Source: Zygnema cylindricum | Lineage: Eukaryota > Streptophyta > Zygnematophyceae > Zygnematales > Zygnemataceae | Length of the DNA stretch: 34,034 nucleotides | Direction of reading: 5' to 3' | NCBI GenBank assembly: GCA_037447655.1 | Contig: JBBHKE010002542.1 | Span: forward strand, 188,001 to 222,034 | In this document: positions 9,630-19,963 of the stretch, in pieces | Numbering within the stretch: position 1 is the first letter of the stretch | Layout of the letters: the number at the start of each line of letters is the position of its first letter | Made by a program: the position numbers and the translations under genes | The notes under the pieces: model-generated | What the model was told of the DNA's origin: nothing | The model's input: the letters and a program-made list of their open reading frames with translations, nothing else | Databases searched by the model: none

Positions 9630-10632
9630 TGTTGAAATCACTAGGTTTAGGAGAGGTATTTTCTTGGTCTTAATTGATTAGAATAGCTAAAAGAAAAATC
9701 ATAGGCAACATGCCTCCACCTTCTCTCTCGATCCCCCCATACTTGTTGTAGTCATTGAAAGTGAGAGAGGGCGGTGGAGCCATGGCTGCCTCAGCTCCAT
9801 AGGCACGACTAATGAGTGACCTAAATCACTCTCAACAAAAAGATTGAGTCCGACAAGACTCGAACCTTCCGACCGGCAGAGCGAGGCGTAACCGTCAACT
9901 CTTACTGGTCTGACGTAGTAGTCCGTTAGGATACATAGGGTTTGATAGCTATTTAAACATTAGCTAGATCACTAATTTGATTAACGGAATAACAAATTGA
10001 GGACATAGAAACTAGTTGAGTTTTAGTACGCACGAAACAAATATACCGGACATTTGTTATTTTGAACGGCTAGCATTAAAAGTCGGTTTGGATCCGACGG
10101 CCCTCATCATCGTCAAGATCCGGAAATGGCCGCCTTGGCGGTTTTCGGACGTGACTTGACCTGTCGACACGTGGCAAGATATCATTGGGAAGCGAGAATC
10201 CCGGGAGGGCGAGGACAAGTGTGGAGGAGACAGACGTCCACTCCGTGGCCTTATCGTACACAGGCCGTAAAGAAAGTACATCCGCCCTAGTACCTTTTTG
10301 TACTGTATAGTCTTCTAATTCATTCCTACATCACTAGATAGGTGTTGTGAGAGGGGTTTAGGACTTAGAGGATTGAGGAGGTAGCTGCCTCTCTCCAAAT
10401 AAGCATGTTTAAATATTGGCATCTTTGCCACTTGATAATATATCCTATGGTTAGTTGTTTTCAGTGATTCTTTTTGTTGAAGACTCAGGGGAGTCCAGAC
10501 TATATAGGGGTGCAGTCAGATTGTCTATTTGCGTGCTTGGGTAGCAGCTATTCTAGTTGAAATTGGGTTAGTGAAAAACTACCTAGAGGCTTCTTAAAAT
10601 TTGTAGTCCAAATGGGGGACACAGAATTCTAA
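9630..10632 (+). repeat. Copia LTR D (3' LTR of element C)
   Basis: It starts TGTTGAAATC after the purine tract AGAAAATAAAGGGAG (9615-9629) and ends near GACACAGAATTCTA. The GTAC hairpin is at 10264-10302. Bases 9848-9880 read, on the minus strand, like a tRNA B box (GGTTCGAGTC) followed by GTCGGACTCA; LTR E5' shares this block. The 3' end meets a truncated LTR in the opposite orientation, head to head. Confidence 0.75.
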
Positions 10633-11298
10633 CTGTACCGTACAAAAAAGTACAGGTGTCAGATTACTTTCTATACGGTCTTTGTACGGCATCGCCATAA
10701 TATGATATTATCACATGCGGACTTGTCAGCTCGCGTTCCAGAGACCCCGCAATCCTCTAGGATATTGCCACGTGTCACCGAGAATGGCGGCGCCCGAAAA
10801 CGGCAAAGCGGCCATTCCAGAATCTCGGCTCACACCACGGCCGTTTGATGAAGATCGATATTTAATATTGGTCGTCAAAATAAAATGTCGTTTCGTTAAT
10901 TTTGTGTGGTCCAAAATTTGTGCGGTCTAATCCATTTCCGTGTACAGTTTGTCCCGTAATCAGTTAAACGAAACAGATTGCGTCGTTAACGTTTATATAA
11001 TTATTTTACCCTAGATACTTTATCAGTGATCCTAGACTATAGGATAAAGCTACTAGCTATCGGATACTTGACGGACAACAGGTTCCACGATCATATCCTG
11101 GGTCGTCAAGACCATTTTGGTAAACCTACCAAAAACTACAGCCTCTCTCTCTTTGGGCAGCATAGGTAGCAATGGCTCTAGCTTCCTCTCTAACCTTCAA
11201 TGACTGCGACTATTGTGGGGCTTTGGAGGGTGGAGCGAGAGGCATGCTACCTTTGCTGACTTCCTCTTATTAGTTTTTCTAATGCATACATTTCAACA
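10633..11298 (-). repeat. Truncated 3' LTR of copia element E
   Basis: Read on the minus strand it starts TGTTGAAATGTATGC at 11298 and runs through the CAATAGTCGCAGTCATTGAAGG motif and the GTAC hairpin (10638-10678). It stops just after the hairpin, at the junction with LTR D. The last roughly 350 bp of a normal LTR are missing. RT coding sequence of element E abuts its start exactly. Confidence 0.75.
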
Positions 11299-14270
11299 CA
11301 AAAGTATTCTTATACTCAATCCCCTCATTTTGAGTGAACCCTTTTGCTACCAACCGAGTCTTATATCATTTAAAGGTGTTATTTGGGTTTAATTTTAGCT
11401 TAATCACCCATTTGCACCCAATCGATTTTCTGTCTAGAGGACAGTCCACTAGTTCCCAAGTATTTGCTTCCATGTTGGAGGCCATCTCATAATTTATGGC
11501 TCTAACCCATCCTTCTTTCTTCGGACTGTTCACGACCTCTAAGTATGACTGAGGCTCATCAGGGTGAGACAGCTAAGTTACCTTATGAGGGACATATTTT
11601 TCATGTATCTTTTTGCTGCTTCTTCGCCCTCCATCGAAATCCGAATCTGGAATGGAGGGAAGTCTCAAATTTCTCCTCACTGCCTTATCGGCTCCCTTAT
11701 CCATGGAAATCGGTATCGATTCCTCCTCTTGTGTCTCCTCGGAGGGCGTAGAAGTATGTGGAGCTTCCAGTATATCTCCTCTATCTTGGATCTCCCTCGA
11801 ATCTTCAATCACTGTTTCACTCATAGCCTTTTCGAGATTGACCGAGTCCTTCTCACTCTCGGACTCAAATCTGATTCTTATCTTCTTCGTATATTCGAAG
11901 GGATCAAATGACTTCCCTTCATCCATGACAACTAGGTGTTTTACCAGAATGATGTCTTGTCTTGCTAAGTCATAGACTCTATATCTTTTGACATTTTATC
12001 ATATCCGACAAAATATCGAGGTTTTCCCTTAGTATCTAATTTCCAGTTTTTCTTATCCGTATCTGGATTGTAGACTTGAATATCGAATACTTTCAGGTGA
12101 GAGATATTTGGTTTCCTTCCAACCCATCTCTCATAAGGTGTCATTCCTTTGCACAGTTTTAGGCTTCTACGCAAAAAAAATTTCCCATCTTCATGTCGGG
12201 CAACATACTACATACACTATCTCCTAGAGTCATATTAAACCTCTCAGCTACCCCATTTTGTTCTGGATTATAAGGTACAGTTTTTTGGTGCTGAACTTTT
12301 TCATCTCTCATGTCTTCCTCAAACTGGTTAGATGTATACTCTCCCCTATTATCACTCTTTATATTCTTAATGGGGGTTCCGTGCAACTTCTCACTCCGGG
12401 CTTTATATTCCTTATAAAGTAATTGGTGGTTCAGACTTTGATTTTAGGAAGTAGACTCTAGAGTATTTGGAATAGTCATCAGTTATTGTTAGCATAAATC
12501 TCTTCCCTCCAACCGAGGGTACTTTTGTCGGTCCCCAGATATCTGTGTGAACTAGATCTAGTACTTTCTCACCCCTATATGTGGCGGCTTTGGGAAAGGG
12601 AAGTTTGTGAGCCTTACCTGCAATCAACCACAACTTCATTATCCCTAAACTGAATGCTTTGTACTACACTAAGCTTCCTCATTTCTTTCAGCCTATCAAA
12701 ATGCACATGCCCCAACTGTTTATGCCAAATCATCAACTTTGGGACACCAACATGGTAAGCATTCTTCTTTTCATTACTCAGGTTAAGCCTGAACATTCCT
12801 TTGCTACCCTTATCTGCTGTGAAGTAGACTTCATCCCCATATTTAGCTCTAAAGACTCTTTTCTAGTGAAGGTAACTCTTTGTCATCTAATATAGTCGTA
12901 GAGACAAGATTTTTACTCATCTAAGGTATGTAGAGTACATCTGAGAAGGTGAGTATAGAAGTCTTACCCTACACTAAGACTTTGAGATCAACAAAGCCCA
13001 ATAGATTTGTAGTATCTACTCTCCCATCCCCATATTCTATCACTACAGTGGGAATCCTTTTTAGCTTGGTAAAGAGGCGCCTGCCACGACACATGAGCAT
13101 GGATGCACCTGAGTCGATGATCCATCCTTCCAGTGGAGCTTCCCAAATGGCTCCGAGAGCACACTTGTATTTCCGACAGATATCCTTCTCCTCCATATTC
13201 TCATAAGAAGGAGCTCACCATCCTCTTTCTTAGAGGGCTCCTCAGCGGTCTCTCCTTTCACTTTCGTGACCACAAGTGCCTTCTTCTTCCCTCCTGAAGA
13301 CCCCCCTCCACGGTTCTCTTGGAGCCTTAGCTCTGACAACTTGACACAATCCGCTATGAAGTGTCCCACCTTGTTGCAGAAATGACAAAGACCCTTTAGG
13401 GACCTCGGTCCTCCAGACTGATCTCTTTCTCTTTTGTATGGCTTCTTCCGGTCCTTCCCCCACAAGTCCGTTTCGTTAGCTAGAGCTTGAATGCTCTTTC
13501 CTCCTCTCCGAATCTCAATCGTGTTCTCTTGCACAATTATCATTCAGACCACTGTATTCCACTTCTATGAGCAGTCATTCATTTTCCTGCACTAGGTACA
13601 CTATGTTCTCATACTCGTCGGGTAATTTCATGATGAGGGTGTTGACTTTCATCTTCATTATACCTATCCACCCGGCACTCTCCATCTCCATATACAAACA
13701 AGAGAGATCATTACAGTAGTCCAACATTTTTGCCCCTTTGTAAGTATAATTCCCTAACTTTTGCTCGGCCAACAGGAGTTCCTAAATCGTATCAGCTCTA
13801 TAGATCTCCACTAAACTCACCCACAACTCCTCCGCAAGGTAAATGTGAAGATAGGGGGTTGCCAAAGCTTGAGTGAGATGTCTCAAAACAAAGTTTTTGG
13901 AAGCCATGTTGATGTTTTTTCACGTTTTTGTGTCGTTCTCCGACGTCTTCACAGCCGCCGCTCAGGATACTGTGGCAATAGAAGTAAGAGGTGTCTCTTT
14001 CTCTTTTTTCCCTTTAAGAGGTGTCTCTTTCTCTTTTTTCCCTTTTCGGACACACTGCTGTCCCCATCATCTGCCTCCTCAGTTGGAGCTGATACTGCTG
14101 CAAAAAACCTTATTCCACCAAACCCTGGTGTGGTTCCCTGAGGTGGACGTTTCACTTGTCCACTATCAATACCCCAGTATTATTTTTCACACAAATCCCC
14201 TATCGTCATGGGCTTTCCAATAAATGAACCTAGATCCGTTGAAAATGGGCACCCTAGAGGGTGGGCCCAT
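11299..14270 (-). pseudogene. Ty1/copia gag-pol of element E: gag, protease, integrase, start of RT (broken)
   Basis: Read on the minus strand, gag starts at ATG 14270-14268 inside the primer-binding site (MGPPSRVPIFNG). It is interrupted by stops and an inserted Lys/Arg-rich repeat, and resumes with KVNTLIMKLPDEYENI near 13600. A CCHC knuckle CHFCNKVGHFIADC is at 13346-13387. The protease motif IDSGA is at 13104-13118. WHKQLGHVHFDRL near 12700 is the pre-integrase segment. Integrase keeps TDIWGP, SDNRGEY and PEQNGVAERF, so all three acidic residues are present although the frame is broken. The acidic linker is at 11573-11926. RT begins near 11570 and ends after GFTQNEGIEYKNTF, directly at the LTR. 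The rest of RT and RNase H are missing. Confidence 0.88.
13986..14045 (-). repeat. Perfect 30-bp tandem duplication in element E gag
   Basis: AAGAGGTGTCTCTTTCTC followed by TTTTTTCCCTTT occurs twice back to back (13986-14015 and 14016-14045). On the minus strand it encodes KGKKRKRHLL twice in one frame. It is absent from the element B gag. Confidence 0.85.
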
Positions 14271-14274
14271 AACT
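14260..14274 (-). promoter_or_regulatory. Primer-binding site, initiator tRNA-Met anticodon type, element E
   Basis: On the minus strand, AGTTATGGGCCCACC follows the LTR end TTGCA. Fourteen bases (GTTATGGGCCCACC) match the complement of plant initiator tRNA-Met around its CAT anticodon. The gag ATG is inside the site, as in element B. Confidence 0.85.
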
Positions 14275-15132
14275 TGCAATTTTGTGTCCTCCATTGGACC
14301 ACAAAATTCATGAAGCCTCTTGGTAGCTTTTTGCTAACCCACTTTCAACTAAAACTACTGCTACTCATACAAACAAGCTGTCAATCTGACTACACCCCTA
14401 TGCAGTGTGGACTCTTTTGAGTCCGTAGCAAAAAAAAACACAGAAAACGGCCAACCAAAAGGTACTATAGACTTGTCCTTTCTGTACGGCATGTGTACGA
14501 TAAGACTATTGGGTGGACGTTTGGCTCCTCTGAACTCGTTCTTATATTCCTTGGGATTTCCGCGTCCCAAAGTCATCCACCCACGTGGCGCTAAGTCATG
14601 TCTCACTTGAAAGACGCCAAAGCGGCTATTCTGGGATCTCAGCGTCGGTATGTGCCGTCGGATCCAAATTGGCTTTTAATGTTAGGCGTTGAAACAAATG
14701 TATGGTTCATTTGTTTCGTGCGTGACGTGTTCGTACCGTATGTGTAACATATCTCTATAACCTATATCCGTAATTGCGTTAAATAAACTAGATCCTCTAA
14801 ACATTGTTTAAATATGAATCACACCCTATGTACTCTAATGAACTCCTACGACTGACCGGTTAGAGATGACGGCTAAGCCTCGCTCTGCCGATCGGAAATT
14901 TGAATCCTGCCGGACTCAACTTTTTGGTGAGAGTGATTGATGTCACTCTTTAGTCTCGCTTATAGAGGTGAGACAGCCATGGCTCCACCACCCTGTCTTT
15001 TCTTCAGTCACTACAACAAGTCAAGGGGATAGAGGGAAGAGGTGGAGGCAAATTGCCTGCGCTTTTTCTTTCCCTTTTCACTAAGCTATTCAGACCTAGA
15101 AAATACTTCATAAATCTAGTGGATTTAGAGCA
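14275..15132 (-). repeat. 5' LTR of copia element E, 858 bp
   Basis: On the minus strand it starts TGCTCTAAATCCACTAG at 15132 (compare TGTTGAAATCACTAG in LTR D) and ends AAATTGCA next to the primer-binding site. It belongs to the LTR D subfamily, sharing the tRNA-like block (14875-14922) and the GTAC hairpin (14451-14489). Coding sequence of element F starts immediately beyond 15132. Confidence 0.75.
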
Positions 15133-15921
15133 AAAGGTTGCACAACTCCTATGGAACTAAAAGAGGGAAGTGAGGGAACAGTGGAATAAAGAGTTATAAT
15201 ATGGGATGATAAGTTAGGCCCAGAAGAGAAGATTTTCATGTAGACCATTCTTTACAGACAAGTAGTGGGCAGCCTAATCTATTTTATGAATTGTACGCGA
15301 CCGGACATTGCTGCAGCCGTAGGAGTACTAAGTAGGAGTTTGAATCCTCCCACCTCGAAAGATTGGGAAGCAGCTAAGATAGTCCTTAAATATCTGATAG
15401 GGACAAGAGGTTTATAGTTGCATTTGGGTGGGTACAATACTGACATCACCACTTGGAGTGATGCCAGTTATTGGGATGCTCCTATGAGGAGATGTACTTC
15501 TGGACATGTATTCTATATAGGTAATGGGGCTTGTTGTTGGAGCAGCAGAGAGCAAAAGGTTATTGCACAATCCACAATGGAGGCAGAGTATATGGCCTCT
15601 TGCTCTGTTGTAAAAGAATTAATGTTGGTGAAGCTTTTGGTTGGTGAACTTGGACATGTTAAGAGTGGTGTGCAAAAAATATTTTGTGATAATCAGGCAG
15701 CCATTGTCATAGCTGCCAATCTTAAATATCAGTTCAAAGCCAAACATATGGACATTAGACTTAGCTATGTTAGAGAGAAGGTAGAAAACAAGATAATCAG
15801 TTTAGAGTTTATACCAGATAGTAAGATGGTTGTAGATATGATACTAATCCTGTACCTTCCCCTAAATTATTTTTTTGCAGGGAGAAGTGTGGTCTTAAAT
15901 TCAAAAGTGACTAGGAAATAA
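15133..15921 (+). pseudogene. Ty1/copia RT end and RNase H of element F (partial)
   Basis: This is the 3' part of a copia pol. Its first codons correspond to element C near 8825 (the CTTPK region), so everything upstream is missing. Stops occur near 15240 and at TAG before 15418. From 15418 the RNase H domain is open: DITTWSDASYWDAPMRRCTS, AQSTMEAEYMA and FCDNQAAIVIAAN are intact. The usual ADMMTKP tail is altered to VDMILIL, a local frameshift. Compared with C it is the better-kept RNase H, but it is a fragment. Confidence 0.85.
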
Positions 15922-15927
15922 GGGGAG

Positions 15928-16946
15928 TGTAGAAATTAATGTTTTCTTTTGGTATTTCCTAGGTTTAAAACTTGTAATATAAAGGCACAATATAGCAGAG
16001 GCAGTTTGCCTCTAACTCCTCTCTCAAGTCCCCGCACTTGCCGTAGTCATTGAAGGCTAGAGAGGGAGCTAGTGGCATGGCTGCCTAAGCTTTATAGAGA
16101 GACATGCTGCAGACCCTTGGTAGATTTACCAAAAAGATTAACGGACCTAGGATTTTATCCTGGTACCTATCGTCTGTCAAAGTAGCCGCTAGCTTTGTCC
16201 TATAGTCTAAAACCAGTGTTGAGATATATAAGTTACAATAAATACTTAAACTTAAACAAGTTAGAAATTTCATTTAAGGGAATGATCGGATTTGTAGCAC
16301 ATAGAATTGGTTATGTATAGTACAGATTAGAGTACAACACAAAACAAATTTATCACAAATTTGTTTCGACGGCTAAATTTGAAAGTCGGTTTTGATTGGA
16401 CGGCCACAATAGGAGCCGATATCACGGAGTGGGAATTTTGGCGGTTTTCAGTCGTCACTATACCAAAGGACACGTGGCAACATCTCATTTACTTACGGCA
16501 TTTCCAGAGAATTTAAGAACTAGTCCGGATGTTGCATACGTCAACTTTTTGGCCATACAATACAATGGTCGTACAAAAAGTACTCCGATACCGGTACCTT
16601 TCTATACGAAATAGTGTTTTGATTGGTGTCGTACGCAAGTAGTAGAGGGATTAGAGAGGGGTTTAGGACTTAGTAAAATTTGAGGTAGGCAGCCTCTCTC
16701 CCAGAATGCTTGTGAACAAATGGTCATCTTTGACCCTTCATAACTTACTGCTCAGAAGAGCAAATTAAGCCATTTTTTTTTGCTATCGACTCAAGGGAAT
16801 CTTATCTTCAAAAGGGTGAAGTTGGTCAGAGTTATTGACTATCAGGGTGGCAATTATTCTTGTTGAAACCTAAAGGGGTAAGGGTTACCCTAGGGGCTTC
16901 GTGTGAGCTGCCCGCTCTGAAGACCTAAGGAGGTCTCAGAGTTGCA
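15928..16946 (+). repeat. Copia LTR F (3' LTR), 1019 bp
   Basis: It begins TGTAGAAATT after the purine tract GGAAATAAGGGGAG and ends AGGTCTCAGAGTTGCA. It carries the CACTTGCCGTAGTCATTGAAGG motif, an inverted repeat near 16139-16180 and the GTAC hairpin at 16570-16608. Beyond 16946 no copia sequence is seen, so this is the right edge of the copia pile. Confidence 0.8.
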
Positions 16947-19105
16947 AAAACCTGTTGTGCGCAACGTATGGAAAAATATAATAAAACTAAATACCACGAT
17001 AGATAATCACATTTAATATTACGCATTGTTTGGTAGTCAAACACGTTCTCTAAGTTTGCCCAAATAAAGGAAAAAAAGCCATATCAACGGAGGAATTAAA
17101 AAAAATTGTATCAATGGAAAGATTGCGAATAATGTCCTACACAGTCGTCAAAATGAGGAGCAATATCCGAAACGGAAAGCTCAATGTCAAAAGGGAACTT
17201 CAAGAGAGAAAGGGGCGATACGAACGAAAACGAGGAATTATAAAGACCAAAAAATATAAAAAAACCTTCGAAATGCTTGAAGATCTCACGGACCATTGGG
17301 GATCCCCCAATTTGAAAGGAATCCGGACTTGGCCACAAAATCGTGCGTCATATGCCCCCACACCTACCCCCGCCCCCCCAAGATGGTCGGCAACACGTGT
17401 ATGACCAACAAGGTTGCAACGAATATGTATGCAAGGTGGACGCAAAACCATTAAACAGTGGGATATATAATTATAGGGGAATCATTGTCGGAATCCATGC
17501 AAACTCACAAATAACGCAAAGACTCGACAACCTCGTCAAAAGGACAAACATCCTCAAACTTGACCATCACGTCAAGGGAATTGTGGATGTCGACGTTATG
17601 ATATTGAAGGTTTTAAAACACATGGCCTCCCCCTTGTCTTAAGACCATACAAAATTTTTGGGAGATAAAAACATCACGAGAGTCAACATTTACGAAGGAG
17701 AGAGCGATTTCATGTGAAACGTTGCCTAATGGATACAGGATGCATAACGAACCTTTGTTATCCGAGCATTCCCAAAAAGTGAATCCGTTTCTTTGACGAA
17801 ACTTGGGATTACTCACCCTATTAATTGTCCGTTGGCAAGGGTAATAAAGGCTGTGGAGTTAGACAAACTCATATCCCTATAATTTTGTGTGAGGGTCACA
17901 ATAGTTCTAAACATGGTCTTTGATCAAAGTGGCCATCAGGGGTCTGCAATAGGGACCCTTTTACTTTCAAAAATCCATCAAGGAATTAATGGTACCTTTA
18001 GGATGGGGGTTTGAAACACTTGAGGTCCGCCCAGTGTTTGGGGTGAACTATAAATCTACCATGAATGTTATAATTGGGCAGGTTAATCTCAAGAGCGTTA
18101 GTCAAAGGGGCCATAACTACCTTAGAAAGGTCTTTTTGGCCTGACATATCCTCGGGTAGGTCTAGTTAATATAGACCCTCATTAGAAAACCTAGATCAAT
18201 TTTAATCTGTATGTGCAGAGCATAGTGAGTCAAAAGACGTTTCATTTACATATGTTTAATGGCTTAAAACTTGGCGATTTAGTTTGTTGCTGAATCTCAA
18301 TATACGATGGTGAAATGGTTTTGAATGCTCGTAACATTGTGTCGCCCTAGTGAAAAGACTTTGATCCAACCTTATTTCTTATTGGTTGGATTTAGTGGAG
18401 GATTGTGATTGGACCAAAGGTCCTCTCTCAACACGCTTTTGAAGTTTTGTCTCTATTGCATTTAGATCTTCCACCAAGGGACTCGGTCCATATCCAGTGG
18501 AACTTAGCTTGTTTGGGTTGTGGGAACACTCCTAATGTGGGTCATTCTTTTTGTAGGCGGTCATGATATTTATTTTTGAAATTGCTACTTGTTTGTTTCA
18601 ATCTTTTAATCTTAGCTTACTTTCTTGTGACACTTGTAGCCTTTAAATGATCTTGTTAAGTTTTTCTCTTTTGTACAAAGATGGTTTTAACATCATAATT
18701 TATGCAAAAAATCTCTTTTGCGAAGTGACAATCTTTGCCAAAAACCTTTGCACGAAAAAAATCTGTCCAGGTTGCAAATGAACAATCATTGTTTTTTTGT
18801 GTACTGCAAACATTTTTTTCAAAAATGTGACAAGTGCCATAACGTTTTTTTATTCGTTACTAAACTGTTACTATTTATAAAATAGACATTCGAGTCGATT
18901 TCAAAAAAAGTTTGAAGATGAGTTGGCATGAAATGGCAGTCGGTCGAAAAGGTAATGACGCCAAATTAGAGTACATTCTTAAATGCAAAGATGACGTTAA
19001 ATGCATTATGGTTTTCACTTTCACACATTTTTCGTACGTTTCTCGTCGAAGGTTCTAATTTGGAGGAAACTGACATGAAAAAAACGAATACTTCAACACA
19101 CGGAC
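16947..19105. other. About 2.1 kb with no recognised gene
   Basis: Two overlapping plus-strand open stretches (17114-17404 and 17343-17642) have no motif I recognise. The first is Lys/Arg-rich at its start. The rest has stops in every frame. Text around 17640-18240 reads like decayed coding sequence, but no family can be named. Nothing else is supported. Confidence 0.4.
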
Positions 19106-19318
19106 TAGAGGTCGCTAACGGTCAACTAAAACCGTGACCGACCGTTAACCGACTGCCCGCGCCGGATCCGGAACGGATTCGGTTGGCAAATTTTGGGGGT
19201 CGCGCGGTTATGGTCAGTTGATTCACCAGGAAAAAAAAAGTCGGTTACAGTCAGTCAACAAAAAAACGAAAAAATATGAAAATTTTGTATTATCCGTATA
19301 ATCTAACATTCTTGTATT

Positions 19319-19710
19319 TTGTACTCTTTGGTATCGTGGAAGTACGTGACATCATGATTAGCGTCGCAAATCTGACACGGTAATGTAGTAAGCTATTCAT
19401 TTCGCAAATCAAAGGGAATGCGACAAAGCGTTGCAAATCTGACACGGTAGTACACTATTCATTTCGAAAATCTTAGGGAACGCGACAAAGCGTCGCAAAT
19501 CTGACACGGTAGTACAATATTCATTTCGCAAATGTTAGGCAACGCGACAAAGCGTCGCAAATCTGACACGGTAGTACAATATTCATTTCGCAAATCTTAG
19601 GCAACGCGACAAAGCGTCGCAAATTTGACATAGTAGTACAATATTCATTTCCAAAATCTTAGGCAACGCGACAAATCGTAATTATTGGCTTATTCATACG
19701 TCGTACATTA
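19319..19710 (+). repeat. Left subterminal tandem array of the hAT element (62-bp unit)
   Basis: After TTGTACTCTTTGGTATCGTGG, units starting GCGTCGCAAATCTGACACGG begin at 19361, 19428, 19490, 19552 and 19614, with periods of 67, 62, 62 and 62 bp. Each contains TTCATTTCGCAAATC and ACGCGACAAA. The array ends with ACAAATCGTAATTATTGGC and CATACGTCGTACATT, which also closes the right array. Confidence 0.9.
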
Positions 19711-19963
19711 TTGCAAAAGTGCTAATTATGCATTTTATACCGTGTTTCCACAAATATATCATATTATTATGTCAATGGCATACGGCATGTAGTAATAATT
19801 GGTTAATAAATCAGTGAAAATCAAACTATTACGTCAATTTCCCACGACTAGTTTTAATTATTGGCGTGCTCACATGTGTCAAACAATAAATCGATAAATT
19901 GAATTGCTATTTAAGTTAGAGAAACTCGACCACAATTCAAACAAAACTTAGTCCTACACTAAA

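Noticed and set aside
9848-9905. A functional tRNA gene
   Set aside because: Only a B-box and 3'-like part are present, the T stem has mismatches, and no D arm, anticodon arm or paired acceptor is found.
19361-19676. Regular repeats that could suggest a CRISPR array
   Set aside because: Units are 62 bp with no unique spacers, the whole unit is conserved, and the context is a eukaryotic hAT element.
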